Source: Cylindrotheca closterium
Lineage: Eukaryota; Bacillariophyta; Bacillariophyceae; Bacillariales; Bacillariaceae
Reading direction: 5' to 3'
Assembly: GCA_933822405.4 (NCBI GenBank)
Contig: CAKOGP040002202.1
Coordinates: 248,001 to 312,000, forward strand
DNA length: 64,000 bases
Below, in pieces: positions 34,368 to 43,887 of this stretch. The translations under genes and the position numbers were made by a program. How positions within the stretch are numbered: position 1 is the first letter of the stretch; every line of letters begins with the position of its first letter. The notes under the pieces are model-generated. The model ran no database searches and had not been told where the DNA came from. It saw nothing but the letters and a program-made list of their open reading frames with translations.

Positions 34368-34992
34368 ATTTGTAATGAATGGATTGTGAAGATGTCTGTT
34401 GCGAATTTGTATGCGCTTGGAACCTCACGTATGAGAATGTGTCGAATACAACTGGCTAAACCGAACCTGTTCTGTGGGTACATAATTGCCCGCGTCTATT
34501 AAGTACAAAAATATAGAGACAGACTTTGAGCTGGAGTACTGTGTGTCATGTGTTTGTTCGTGGTTTTCAAAACATTTAACATTCGAAAACGTGATATCTA
34601 GGTTTCTGGAAGTAGATAAATGCTTCTTTGCTCGTAGTTCTGGCCAAACTAGCCTTGGTTCGTCAAACACCACGCTCCTATTTAAACTTATGATTAAAAA
34701 TCAACAGAAATGTCTAGGGTCAAAGCCTTCCCCACAGTCTTTCTGAGTTCAAAGATCGGTCCGCTCAGTAAATACAGATCCCGCTGGTCCGGTACTTGCA
34801 TGATTCTTAATTTGTCCCGTCGCTCGGGCGCGACTTGAAGTGGTTGTGGTCAAGAGCGACTCGAAGCATTTCGGAACGAGTGACGTCAACAATGCTACCG
34901 TATTCAATATTACCCTTTTTGAAAACGCGACAATAAGGGTAGGGTTGATACGATACGCAACACCACACACTATACTGTACTGATGTCATCTA
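34368..34992. other. Intergenic region, no gene seen
   Basis: About 0.6 kb upstream of the HSF gene and 3' of the SET gene. Only short incoherent frames were seen. Confidence 0.5.
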
Positions 34993-36372
34993 TCACTGAA
35001 GGGGCCACAATATCGTTTCAGCCGAGTCTTTGTTCTTTCGAAGGTTCAGACAAAACTCTTTCATATAGCGTCGTCGGAATCTATTGACTCCACCTCCAAA
35101 CATCAAATTGTGAGTGTTCAAGGCTATGGCAGCATGTTTTCTCGCACGATCCTTGTCTTTGACATCCCATGAGCACAGTGCCGCTTGTACTCGAACCACT
35201 ATGGAACTCTCATCATTGGGCGGCATATTTGTTTCTGAAAACTGGATGCACTCTTCCCAGAGTCCGAGGGCCCGTGTGGACTGACCAAGGCTTTCCAGCG
35301 TAATGGCCTTCAGAATGCGAAGATTCTGAATGTCGCACTGGAACCAAGCGCTACCGCCTGCATCCATTCCATCCTCTTCTGATCTTTCTCCTTCAGGCAG
35401 TGCTTCTCCCGTCGCCTGTTTCATAAGCTCATCAATGGCATCCATTCTCTGAAAGGGATCCATCTCCATCAGTTCCATTTGTACATCACTATCCACAACT
35501 GGGAACGGGGGACCATCATGATCAGTACTACCAGAACCGTCTTCGGGTTCTTGGAAATCCATCCTCAGCATGGCATTCCGCCTTTTTGCATTCTCACATA
35601 ACACATCATGCTCCACATAACTTATACAGACTTCTTGTCCTTGTGGAATATCTTGGTTGCATACAAACCACATGATATTTCCCACAGCATATCTGGAAAC
35701 ATTTGGCCTCGGACTGTGATTGAAGAATGACGGGAGATGAAACAAGCCAACGCCTCCTAACAACGAATGACCAGTAGGACCAGGATAACTCAAGAGCTCG
35801 GAACAAGTTTCAATCGACAAGACGTTATACCGAATAATCAATGGTAGCCGTTGCCGGATTTCATCGGATTTGCCCTGAAGCTGTGGGATACCTTCAATCT
35901 GTCGCAAGAGGGATCCAAATTGTGATAGAATATTGTCGTCCTTGCAATTCCATGTTGGCAAAGTTCCAATGTTGTCCCTTGGGTAAAGTGCAGATACCTG
36001 TTCAAACCAGATGCTGGGATTCTCCTTGATACGCTGCAAAACTCGTAGAACGACATGGTCATTCGATTTGGAACCATCCACCCCCTCATCGCCTTCGTCT
36101 TCTTCTTCGTCCTCCATTTCATCCTCATCATTATATGCTTCCAAATCCATGGTCCATGCAATTGGTTTCGATACCATGACTACTGTCCCAGCTACTAGAG
36201 GTGTCTTGGCAGTCCATCCCTTTCCTTTTCCTGGGGTGTCCACGAGCTGAAGCACATCACTTGGAGATTCCAAATGGGAATATTCTTCTGGGACATCAAA
36301 CTCGGGCCGATTCGGACCATTATCTCCCGCTGTGAGCAATATTGCATCTAGTTCATCAAGGAGACGCACCAT
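34993..36372 (-). CDS. SET-domain protein (SMYD/SET-type), possible lysine methyltransferase
   Basis: Starts at the first ATG in the frame (36372, MVRLLDELDAILL), giving 459 residues. The frame is open upstream to 36501 but without ATG, and the string TTAATTGCAG before it resembles an acceptor, so a 5' exon is possible although only 16 bp separate it from the next gene. The catalytic half is clear: SFFNHSPRPNVSRYAVGNIM is the SET NHSxxPN element, followed by IPQGQEVCISYVEHDVLC, the YxxxD/Y element. An early GKGKGW segment matches the SET G-x-G start. An acidic insert lies near 85-105. The C-terminal part is helical, as in SMYD proteins, but no MYND finger is seen. The substrate is unknown. 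Confidence 0.8.
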   Translation of the reverse strand: MVRLLDELDAILLTAGDNGPNRPEFDVPEEYSHLESPSDVLQLVDTPGKGKGWTAKTPLVAGTVVMVSKPIAWTMDLEAYNDEDEMEDEEEDEGDEGVDGSKSNDHVVLRVLQRIKENPSIWFEQVSALYPRDNIGTLPTWNCKDDNILSQFGSLLRQIEGIPQLQGKSDEIRQRLPLIIRYNVLSIETCSELLSYPGPTGHSLLGGVGLFHLPSFFNHSPRPNVSRYAVGNIMWFVCNQDIPQGQEVCISYVEHDVLCENAKRRNAMLRMDFQEPEDGSGSTDHDGPPFPVVDSDVQMELMEMDPFQRMDAIDELMKQATGEALPEGERSEEDGMDAGGSAWFQCDIQNLRILKAITLESLGQSTRALGLWEECIQFSETNMPPNDESSIVVRVQAALCSWDVKDKDRARKHAAIALNTHNLMFGGGVNRFRRRYMKEFCLNLRKNKDSAETILWPLQ

Positions 36373-36517
36373 GGTTTCTTTGTTGGTCCAATCGGTTTTG
36401 CAGACGATTCTGCGAAACGTTGTTGTCGTCGATGGTTGTAATGATGAGATTGCGCGAATTCGCGTGAGATACGCGGGAATCAACGAGGTTCGTGACTGCA
36501 ATTAAAAATTGGAGAAT

Positions 36518-38480
36518 CTACACTATGGTGGTCGAGATCCCAGAGCCCTCTTGCAAGCTAACTGCCAGTCGTTTCTGCTGACCTTGATCGTGCGTGATCC
36601 ATATTGCTACCATTCCTTCTCTCTCACAATAGGTTTCAATACTTTTTTCCACTTTGACTTTTGTTGCCATGTCCAAAGCTGATGTACTCTCGTCCAGCAG
36701 AATGACTTTTGGCCTAGAGGCAAGAGAGATTGCCAGTAGCATCCGTTGACTTTCCCCGCCAGAAAGCTCTTTCCACTCGGAATTGAGTAGGGTCTCGTCC
36801 AGCCCCCAGTTTTCGATGAGACTTTTGACGCTCGTTGTCATTTCGTCCAACGAAGGTGAATCAGCAATCCCTCCTGTCTTCCACACTTTGAATTGACTAA
36901 TGGTCTCCAACAGAGCATTTGGACTGCCTGGGACGTCCACTTTTGTCTGTGGAACATAGAGCACCTGTTTCCGCCAGACAGACATGTCTTGATGAGAAGA
37001 TTGTTTGATTCCACACAGTGAAACGTCGCCTTCCCAGCTTGGAACTAGTCCTGCGATTATTCGGAACAGTGTACTCTTGCCAACGCCACTATTGACATGA
37101 ATACCATCATGAGCGAACAGTAGTCATGAGCGAACAGTAGTTTTATGGGGCAAATAAAGAGAAAAAATAGATGCATTGACTCACCTTGGACCATCCACAA
37201 GGGCCCGCTCTCCCTCCCGTAGTCGAAAATGTTGGTCTTGAAAAAGAATCCGCCTTTGTACCGTCTCACTGGAATTCTTGCTCTTATCAAAGGCAAACGA
37301 AAGCCCAGACACTTCAATGATGCATTGGTTTTGCTGCTTTTCGACCGGTGTCTTGATGGCAAGAGAACCAATAGGCGCTAGAGTAGAGACTTCATCTAGT
37401 GAACCTTTGGCAGTTGCATCCTTTTTCACAGATCCGACAAAACAACTTTGAATGAGATCAAAAATAGCAGCAAAGAATGACTTTTTACCGGACCGCTTCA
37501 TCAACCAATCCGTCCGAAGCATTTGTTTGGAATCAAAGCACATGCGAATTGCAAGAAAGATTTGAGAGAAAATCGTCCCAAAGGAACTCATAGCAATCAA
37601 ATATGTAATCAAGATTTGATATCGTGCTGCTTGTGTGACGGATGTTCCACCAAGAATTTGGCCCGTCATCATTCCACTGAAAACAAGAAGAATGAATGGA
37701 TCAGAAATCAGCATTTCTATGCAAAGTAATGTCAATTCAAAACTGCATTGAACTCACGGGATCGATATCAGTCCAATGATTGCCATACTGGGGAAACGAA
37801 GAAATAAGATACATGTGAGAAATGGACGCGAATTTTCATCGGACTGTTCCTTATTCACTTTTCGATCAAGGAGTATAGACGTACCCATTCAGCCCCGGCA
37901 AAGATCCCGTTCGAATGGCGTCCTTTACATTTCTCTTACTTGCCTCATTGGTAGTAGCACCAAAGCTGAGGAGCAATTCAATTTCTCGCGAGGATTCCAC
38001 CACTCCACTCAGCAAAGAATTCATGGACAAGGATACCCCGTTGATGCAGTTTCCGAGCAGCATTCCCATCATTGGAATCACATACTGAGGATCCCAGAGT
38101 GGATCCAAGTTCAACAGCAACCCAAAGGCGAATAATGATACAACGGTCACGTTTGCCACTAGCATTGCAAGGACATACCAGAACATATCCTGGAAATAAT
38201 ACCGAGACCGTGCGGTCGCTTCGTAGGATGCCAAGGTAATCATGAACATGACATAGACCAAGACTAGCCCCCACATTTCTTTTCCCCGAACAAAGATTGG
38301 CTCCAATATGATACCCAATACAGAAAGCTGTATCAGCGCACGGATTATTCCAACAAGCATTCCATTTTCAATGCCAAGATTCAGGTACCAAGATGCCCAG
38401 ACAAGACCCAGTAGCGGAAGTGTTGCCAATAACAGAGTCCAGTAGGACACCTCAATGAGCACTTCCGTTTCGTATCCCAT
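36518..38480 (-). CDS. FetB-FetA type fusion: UPF0014 permease joined to ABC ATPase
   Basis: Four exons, 38480-37885, 37787-37758 (30 bp), 37676-37185 and 37088-36518, encode 562 residues. The first 270 residues contain several membrane segments and the UPF0014 hallmark, split over three exons and rebuilt as LISIPGMMTGQILGGTS. The rest is an ABC ATPase: Walker A GPSGVGKST is rebuilt across the last intron, and LSGGESQRM and PKVILLDEST supply the signature and Walker B. In bacteria FetA and FetB are separate (iron export), as are plant STAR1 and ALS3 (aluminium tolerance). A single-chain half-transporter is unusual. The substrate is probably a metal or related solute; this is family-based. Confidence 0.85.
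37107..37140. repeat. 17-bp tandem duplication inside intron
   Basis: Two perfect adjacent copies of TCATGAGCGAACAGTAG within the last intron of the FetB-FetA gene. Looks like a recent small tandem duplication with no visible effect on splice sites. Confidence 0.9.
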
Positions 38481-38827
38481 CGTAAAGATTTCGCTGCTTT
38501 TACTGTATGATGTGCGGCAATGACAACGACGACGATGATGATGATGATGATGATGCGATCGTGTGAAAAATGATGGATCTCGTTTTGTGAAAACTCGAAT
38601 GAATCTTCGAGTTTATTATTTCCTTTCGAGTTGGAGTCCGTTCAGTCGTTAAGTTGGCGTCTGCTACTCATCCGTTCGAAGTCAGTATCTTTTGGGTCGA
38701 AGCACGTTCTTCGAATTTTAATTATTGTGCGATGGACGATGATGATGCGATGACACATGGTGGTGGCTGACACGACGCATTACAAATCGTGGCAGATTTT
38801 GTTCCAACCCAGCTATTTTATTTCACG
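38481..38827. promoter_or_regulatory. Shared divergent promoter region with GAT repeat
   Basis: A 347-bp region between start codons of two divergent genes, the FetB-FetA fusion and the BtuF-like fusion. It has a GAT microsatellite at about 38532-38555. Sharing of regulation is inferred from layout. Confidence 0.45.
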
Positions 38828-40849
38828 ATGGCACCACCGGATGATCTTCGAATCGGCTGTTTATTGCCTTCTGCAACAGCCATTTGTGTTTCATTGGGTT
38901 TGGAAGAATACATCGTCGGTGTCACGCACGAATGCACTGCCTTGTCGAACCATAACCAAAACCAGCGCAAACAAAATAAGGTTCAGGTGCTAACCAAGGA
39001 CGGTTTGAACGTCACATCTCAGGGGGATATTCACAAGGCTATATCGTCTGCTCCAGCACCATCATGCGCTGCCATCCCTGGAAAGGAAATTCCTTCCTTT
39101 TATCCGATCTTACAGGACCGATTGGAATTGGCCAGACCCAATGTCATTTTCACCCAAGATTTGTGTGCCGTTTGTGCTCCCACAGCCACCGATGTACAGA
39201 AAATTGTAAAGGATGGCGAGCCGGCCATAATCTCCTTGCAACCGACGACGCTTCAAGAAGTTGCCGATAGCTTTGTTACGGTCGCCAAGGCCTGTGGAAT
39301 TGAAGATCGAGGCATTGCGTATCGGAAGCAGTGGTGGTCCGACTTGGAACAGCTGAAATTGACCATCCTAGAAACTAGAATAGAAAACAAACCATCACCA
39401 CGGTTGTTCATTTTGGAATGGTTGGATCCGCCCTTTGATTCTGGTCACTGGACCTATCAGATGATGGACTTTGCCTGTGTTGAAATGGCCAACACCAACA
39501 AGGACGACAAGCTTCAAAATGACTTCAAGGCGCATGCCATTCAATGGGAAGATGTCTACAAGACGAAACCAGATTTGATACTGGTAGGCTGTTGTGGCTT
39601 TGACTTGGATCGAAATTACCAAGATACCAAGAGCCATGCCGATAAGTTTGCTCCTCTCCTTCAAGCAGGAACAGCGATTTTTGCATGCAATGGCAACGAA
39701 TACATTGCCAATCCCGGAACTTCTCTGCTACAAGGGGTGGCAATACTGGCACAATGCGCCTATCACGATCAGCCACAAGTATTGGATGCCATTCGTGCGC
39801 TGAACATCATTCCTCCTGACACTGGATTCAAGCCTGTTCCCTTTGACACCCATGAGCTCCATGATGCAAAAGACAATAATCAAGACGACAAGTCGAAGAA
39901 TTCTGCATCCCTGGCTATAGCAAAGACATCTTTGGGCGTCGGAGATATTGAAGATCTGGTTAGTGAAAACGAAGGCTTTGCCAAGGTACACGAGGAAGCC
40001 TGTCGAGAAGGGAAGCAAATGTACACGGATCCGGAATCGGGGTATTCGGTATTCACCGAGTTGGCCCACAAGGAACGTGGCTTTTGCTGTGGTTCCGGAT
40101 GTCGTCACTGTCCCTATAGTCACGAAAATGTCAAGAACAAGGAGAAGCGGATTCAGCAGCCTGCTATCATGTATCGACAGTCCGAAAGCGCCGATCTCTT
40201 TTCTTGGAAAGAAAACGCTGAAGTGAAGGTCTTGTTTGACAGTGGAGGCAAGGACTCGTTCCTTACCATCCGGGCCTTGGCCAAGTCATATCGAAAGGAC
40301 AAACCTTTTGGACTGGTATTATTGACTACCTTTGATGCTACTTCCCGGAATATTGCCCATCAAAACATTCCGATTGACGATGTTGTCAGACAAGCCAAAC
40401 ACTTGGATATCACTTTGCTGGGGATACCACATCACCGAGCCAGTGGTGAGACATACATCAGCAAGATCACACGTGGTCTGGAAGTTATCCAAAAGAATTT
40501 GCCTCGGCCTGATTCCAAAATTACGACAATGGTATTCGGGGATTTGCATCTGGAGCACATCAAGGATTGGCGGGAAAATACATTCAAGAACGCTGGGTAC
40601 CAAATGGAATATCCGCTATGGAAGGCGGACTACAGTGAGCTACTGAACGACTTGGAAAAGTCTCAAGTACCTTGCTTCATTACGGGATCCACCAATGTCC
40701 AAGTCAAAGTTGGGACCGAATTCACAAGATTTTTCTATCAAGAAGTGGTTGCGGCCAAACTGGACGGATTCGGGGAGAATGGGGAATTTCACTCGCTTGC
40801 CAAAGTTTGGGAGGTACCACGAGCAACAGCACTAGGGGTCCAACAATAG
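38828..40849 (+). CDS. Fusion: BtuF-like binding domain, Cys-rich DUF5522-like segment and ATP-pyrophosphatase (Dph6-like)
   Basis: Single exon of 673 residues, ATG at 38828. Residues 1-330 resemble a cobalamin/ferric-siderophore-type substrate-binding protein (GCLLPSATAICVSLG, then DLCAVCAP and LILVGCCGFD), but no signal peptide is seen. Residues about 410-435 contain GFCCGSGCRHCPY, a Cys-rich segment like DUF5522. Residues about 460-673 are an ATP-PPase of the Dph6/ATP_bind_4 type, with the PP-loop SGGKDSFL near 472 and a VFGDLHLEHIKDWRE segment. Dph6 enzymes amidate diphthine, and relatives adenylate other substrates. The combination suggests handling of a corrinoid or thiol compound, but that is inferred. 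The gene is head-to-head with the FetB-FetA gene. Confidence 0.8.
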   Translation: MAPPDDLRIGCLLPSATAICVSLGLEEYIVGVTHECTALSNHNQNQRKQNKVQVLTKDGLNVTSQGDIHKAISSAPAPSCAAIPGKEIPSFYPILQDRLELARPNVIFTQDLCAVCAPTATDVQKIVKDGEPAIISLQPTTLQEVADSFVTVAKACGIEDRGIAYRKQWWSDLEQLKLTILETRIENKPSPRLFILEWLDPPFDSGHWTYQMMDFACVEMANTNKDDKLQNDFKAHAIQWEDVYKTKPDLILVGCCGFDLDRNYQDTKSHADKFAPLLQAGTAIFACNGNEYIANPGTSLLQGVAILAQCAYHDQPQVLDAIRALNIIPPDTGFKPVPFDTHELHDAKDNNQDDKSKNSASLAIAKTSLGVGDIEDLVSENEGFAKVHEEACREGKQMYTDPESGYSVFTELAHKERGFCCGSGCRHCPYSHENVKNKEKRIQQPAIMYRQSESADLFSWKENAEVKVLFDSGGKDSFLTIRALAKSYRKDKPFGLVLLTTFDATSRNIAHQNIPIDDVVRQAKHLDITLLGIPHHRASGETYISKITRGLEVIQKNLPRPDSKITTMVFGDLHLEHIKDWRENTFKNAGYQMEYPLWKADYSELLNDLEKSQVPCFITGSTNVQVKVGTEFTRFFYQEVVAAKLDGFGENGEFHSLAKVWEVPRATALGVQQ

Positions 40850-41096
40850 AATAGAATAAGCTAGGCTTGATTTCAAACATGTACAGCACTGTACCTCGTT
40901 ATCTTCTGGTTTTTGCCATTCGAAGGCACCAATGTAGCTCCGATTTCTGCCAGCGAATCGACGTAATATACTGTACCAATTGTTTTTTATACTCTTGGAC
41001 GTACAGTACCGTGTCGTTTTCCTGTTTGACATCAGCTTAACTGCATCGACTACTTCAAATAAGTAATTCTAATGTTTTGAATTTTAGGCTCTATCA

Positions 41097-43406
41097 TTAG
41101 TCGTCAAAGAAGCTGGAGAGTGCTACTTCCGCCCCAGTCTTACTCTTTTTCTTTTCTTCCTTCAATTTTTCAAACTTGTTGTGGTACTTGAAAGTGCCCG
41201 TGTGCTTCAAAGTAGTCCTGGCTTCAGCTACTTCCTTTCTAGCCTGGTGTAACTCGACCGCTTGTTTGTCGTAATCCTCCGTCTTGTACCGGAGCTGGTC
41301 TCGCAAAAGTGCCAAATCCGCTTTCAGTTTCGTAATCTCCTTATCCTTTTCTGCCAACTGTTGTTCATGCTCCTCTGGGTCCTCGCCCTTGTGAATGATG
41401 GACCTCATGCCCCGGATACTGCGGGACGAATTCATCCTCAGCATTGCTGCTTCGTGTCGTTGCACACGTTGCTTCAAAATGTCATTTTCAATCTGCAGTT
41501 GTTCGATTTCCTTGCTCGATTGATTCTTGTTTCGAGCTGCAGTGTCCAACCTATCTGCTGTTTCGGCAGCCTTTTCCTTGAGTTCTTCAACTCTAAACTC
41601 CAATTGGCGATTCTTCTGTTCTAGGTATTCCTTTTCCATGGCCATGGATTCGAGCTTTTTGCGCAGGTTTATTTGTTCGTCGTCCACATTGGTCTCGTAC
41701 TCTTCGAGCTGATCGAGCATATCATCCACAAATCTCCTCTTTTCCGCTTTGCCACTGTTCCTCCGTGCACTAAATCCTCCCGCGCTCACTTCGTCCAAAC
41801 TTTTTTTGGCGAAACGAGGAGATCGTTTGCTCGACAAGCTAATTCTGCTACTGACGGATTTCTTACTCGAAACGGATTCGTTACCGTCTCTATCCCTCAG
41901 AGTCTTACGTCGACTGTTGCCGGGAGTCTCGACAATGTGTTCGTCGTCTTCATCAGTAGTAGTGTCACCCATGTTATACTCATAGGCTTCTGATTTATGA
42001 CTATTCGAATTTTCGTTGTCTTGCGAAATCTGGTCCTTCAGAGGTATTTCTGGAACGTCAGTAGTTCGTTGCCGACGCTGACTAAAGGATAGGTTACGAA
42101 TTGGAGGAAGATCGTCCTCTTGGCTGTAAATATCGTCGTCTTTGGTGTCGTCTTCGAATTCTTCTTCGTCCTTTGGTTGTCTGCGCGCACTCCTGGGAGA
42201 CTTGCCATTGCTGAGTTGCCGCGATTGACGGCTACCCGCGGAGTCCCGTCGTTTGGCTTGTGGGTGTACTGGAGGAGGTGGTGGAGGTGGCGTATATTCG
42301 TCTTCCGTCTTGAGTTTGGGCAATTTTCTATCGAACATAGCGTCCAATTCTTGTTCCAAAGCCAGTCGGCGTTTTTCTACTTCCTCAGAATTCTTCTTTG
42401 ACAAAAGCATATCTGTAGACATTTGCTTTTTGAACGCTTGTCGCCGTTCCTCTTTTGCTTTATCTTCCTCAACGCTATTTTGTTTCTTTTTGCGGCGTCT
42501 ACGACGTGGTTTTGAAGTGGAACCATCATCACCGCCATAGAGAGAATGGACGTAGGTCTCATCTTCCGAGACTTCTTCCACTTCTTCGCCCCAAGCATTG
42601 ACCTTAACTTTGGCCTTTCGAGATTTGCTTGCTTTTCTCGGCTTGCGGCTACCACTGGACTTGACACTGACATCATCACCAGCAGCACCCCTCCTGCTCT
42701 TGCTGCGGCTGCGGGTTTTCTTCTTGGTAGAAAGCGGACTCGCCATGTCATCACCAGTGTCTTTTTTCTTTTTTCGTCGCCGACCAGACTTGCTGACAAT
42801 AGTTCCCGCTTCTGATTTGTCGTCGTCAAAAGGAAGAGCGGGGGCTTCTTTTGCTGGTTCGTCTTCAACATTATGTAGGATACCCAGACTGCCACCACTG
42901 GAGCTGCTTCCCTTGAAGTGGGAAGCTCGGCTATTATCACTGTCATCTAAATATTCAAGATCTCCAGGGTCTTGGACATTCTTAGATTTCAGTTTCATAA
43001 GATTCTTTCCCAGTTTCTTCTTGAGGGCTCTGGGAGTGAACGACGTGCCACGTTTGTATTCTGGGCGAGGCTGGGACGATACGCTCCTTTCATCTCCGCC
43101 GCCATGGACTGTGCTTCGCAGGGCGTTTCCAATTTTCAGGCGGCGTCTTCCTGTCGATTGTGGTGGGCTGATCTGTACTGGTGATTGTTCGTCAGCAGCA
43201 TTATTCGCTTCACCAATCATTGACACACGGGTAAATGAATTAGACGACTTTTGTTCACCAGACGCTGCGGGGCTCAGTGGCGGTGAAAGAGGAGACTTGA
43301 AGGCTCGCTTGGCACCGAGACTTAAGCGTCGTCCCAGTGACTTTCTCGGCCGGCCAGGTTGAGGTGTCAGGTAGCCATACCCGTAATCTACCCCGTCGCC
43401 GCTCAT
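41097..43406 (-). CDS. Basic, low-complexity protein with C-terminal coiled coil
   Basis: Single exon of 769 residues, ATG at 43406 (MSGDGVDYGYG). The first 530 residues are Lys/Arg/Ser-rich with many (R/K)RRRKKK-type runs and SPPLSP-like phospho-sites, and contain a short proline run (TPPPPPPPVHP). From about 560 to 740 the sequence is a long heptad-rich coiled coil (for example ELKEKAAETADRLDTAAR and LAEKDKEITKLKADLALL). No enzyme motif was recognised. Candidates are a cytoskeletal, nuclear or centrosomal scaffold. The reading frame is clean over 2.3 kb with strong composition bias, so it is a real gene of unknown role. Confidence 0.75.
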   Translation of the reverse strand: MSGDGVDYGYGYLTPQPGRPRKSLGRRLSLGAKRAFKSPLSPPLSPAASGEQKSSNSFTRVSMIGEANNAADEQSPVQISPPQSTGRRRLKIGNALRSTVHGGGDERSVSSQPRPEYKRGTSFTPRALKKKLGKNLMKLKSKNVQDPGDLEYLDDSDNSRASHFKGSSSSGGSLGILHNVEDEPAKEAPALPFDDDKSEAGTIVSKSGRRRKKKKDTGDDMASPLSTKKKTRSRSKSRRGAAGDDVSVKSSGSRKPRKASKSRKAKVKVNAWGEEVEEVSEDETYVHSLYGGDDGSTSKPRRRRRKKKQNSVEEDKAKEERRQAFKKQMSTDMLLSKKNSEEVEKRRLALEQELDAMFDRKLPKLKTEDEYTPPPPPPPVHPQAKRRDSAGSRQSRQLSNGKSPRSARRQPKDEEEFEDDTKDDDIYSQEDDLPPIRNLSFSQRRQRTTDVPEIPLKDQISQDNENSNSHKSEAYEYNMGDTTTDEDDEHIVETPGNSRRKTLRDRDGNESVSSKKSVSSRISLSSKRSPRFAKKSLDEVSAGGFSARRNSGKAEKRRFVDDMLDQLEEYETNVDDEQINLRKKLESMAMEKEYLEQKNRQLEFRVEELKEKAAETADRLDTAARNKNQSSKEIEQLQIENDILKQRVQRHEAAMLRMNSSRSIRGMRSIIHKGEDPEEHEQQLAEKDKEITKLKADLALLRDQLRYKTEDYDKQAVELHQARKEVAEARTTLKHTGTFKYHNKFEKLKEEKKKSKTGAEVALSSFFDD

Positions 43407-43887
43407 ACTAGCAATGCGGAGGTTATCAATATCGACCTGCTTGTTGATATTGACAGAGTATGTAGCTACCGTATACAGTTGTTACGCTTCTGACGGCAGG
43501 TACAAATGAAAAAAGGTAAAGATCATGTAGCCACCGATGCTTCAGGGACGCTGGGAACATTCTTGGTGACGATTGAAAACTGCACGCAAACTCCGCCCAC
43601 GCCCGTCCATCCGAAGACATAAGTGTAAAAATAGAAGATCCACTCTTCTGATTCAGGACATAAGGCAGGTCGTTCGAAAATATGAAATTGACAATGTCGT
43701 TTACGCGACAATCATAAACAAGCATGTTTCTTCGGGAATGAAATTAAAGCGAAACAACGTATTTTTAGCGGCTCTAACTATTTCTATTGTATCCTACCGG
43801 TATGGCATTATTGGCGTCGCACAAAACGAAAGAGTGATCGAAAAAAGGGGAACCGCAGGCGAGATGATCTCAATGGTTTCAAAGCTT
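43407..43887. other. Intergenic region, no confident gene
   Basis: Lies between the coiled-coil gene's start and the 3' end of the dynamin-like copy. A plus-strand frame from about 43738 encodes a short hydrophobic peptide, but it runs over the dynamin 3' end and has no support. Confidence 0.45.

Noticed and set aside
42598..43362. Plus-strand frame of 254 residues with hydrophobic runs
   Set aside because: Antisense to the Lys/Ser-rich coiled-coil gene; no family resemblance.
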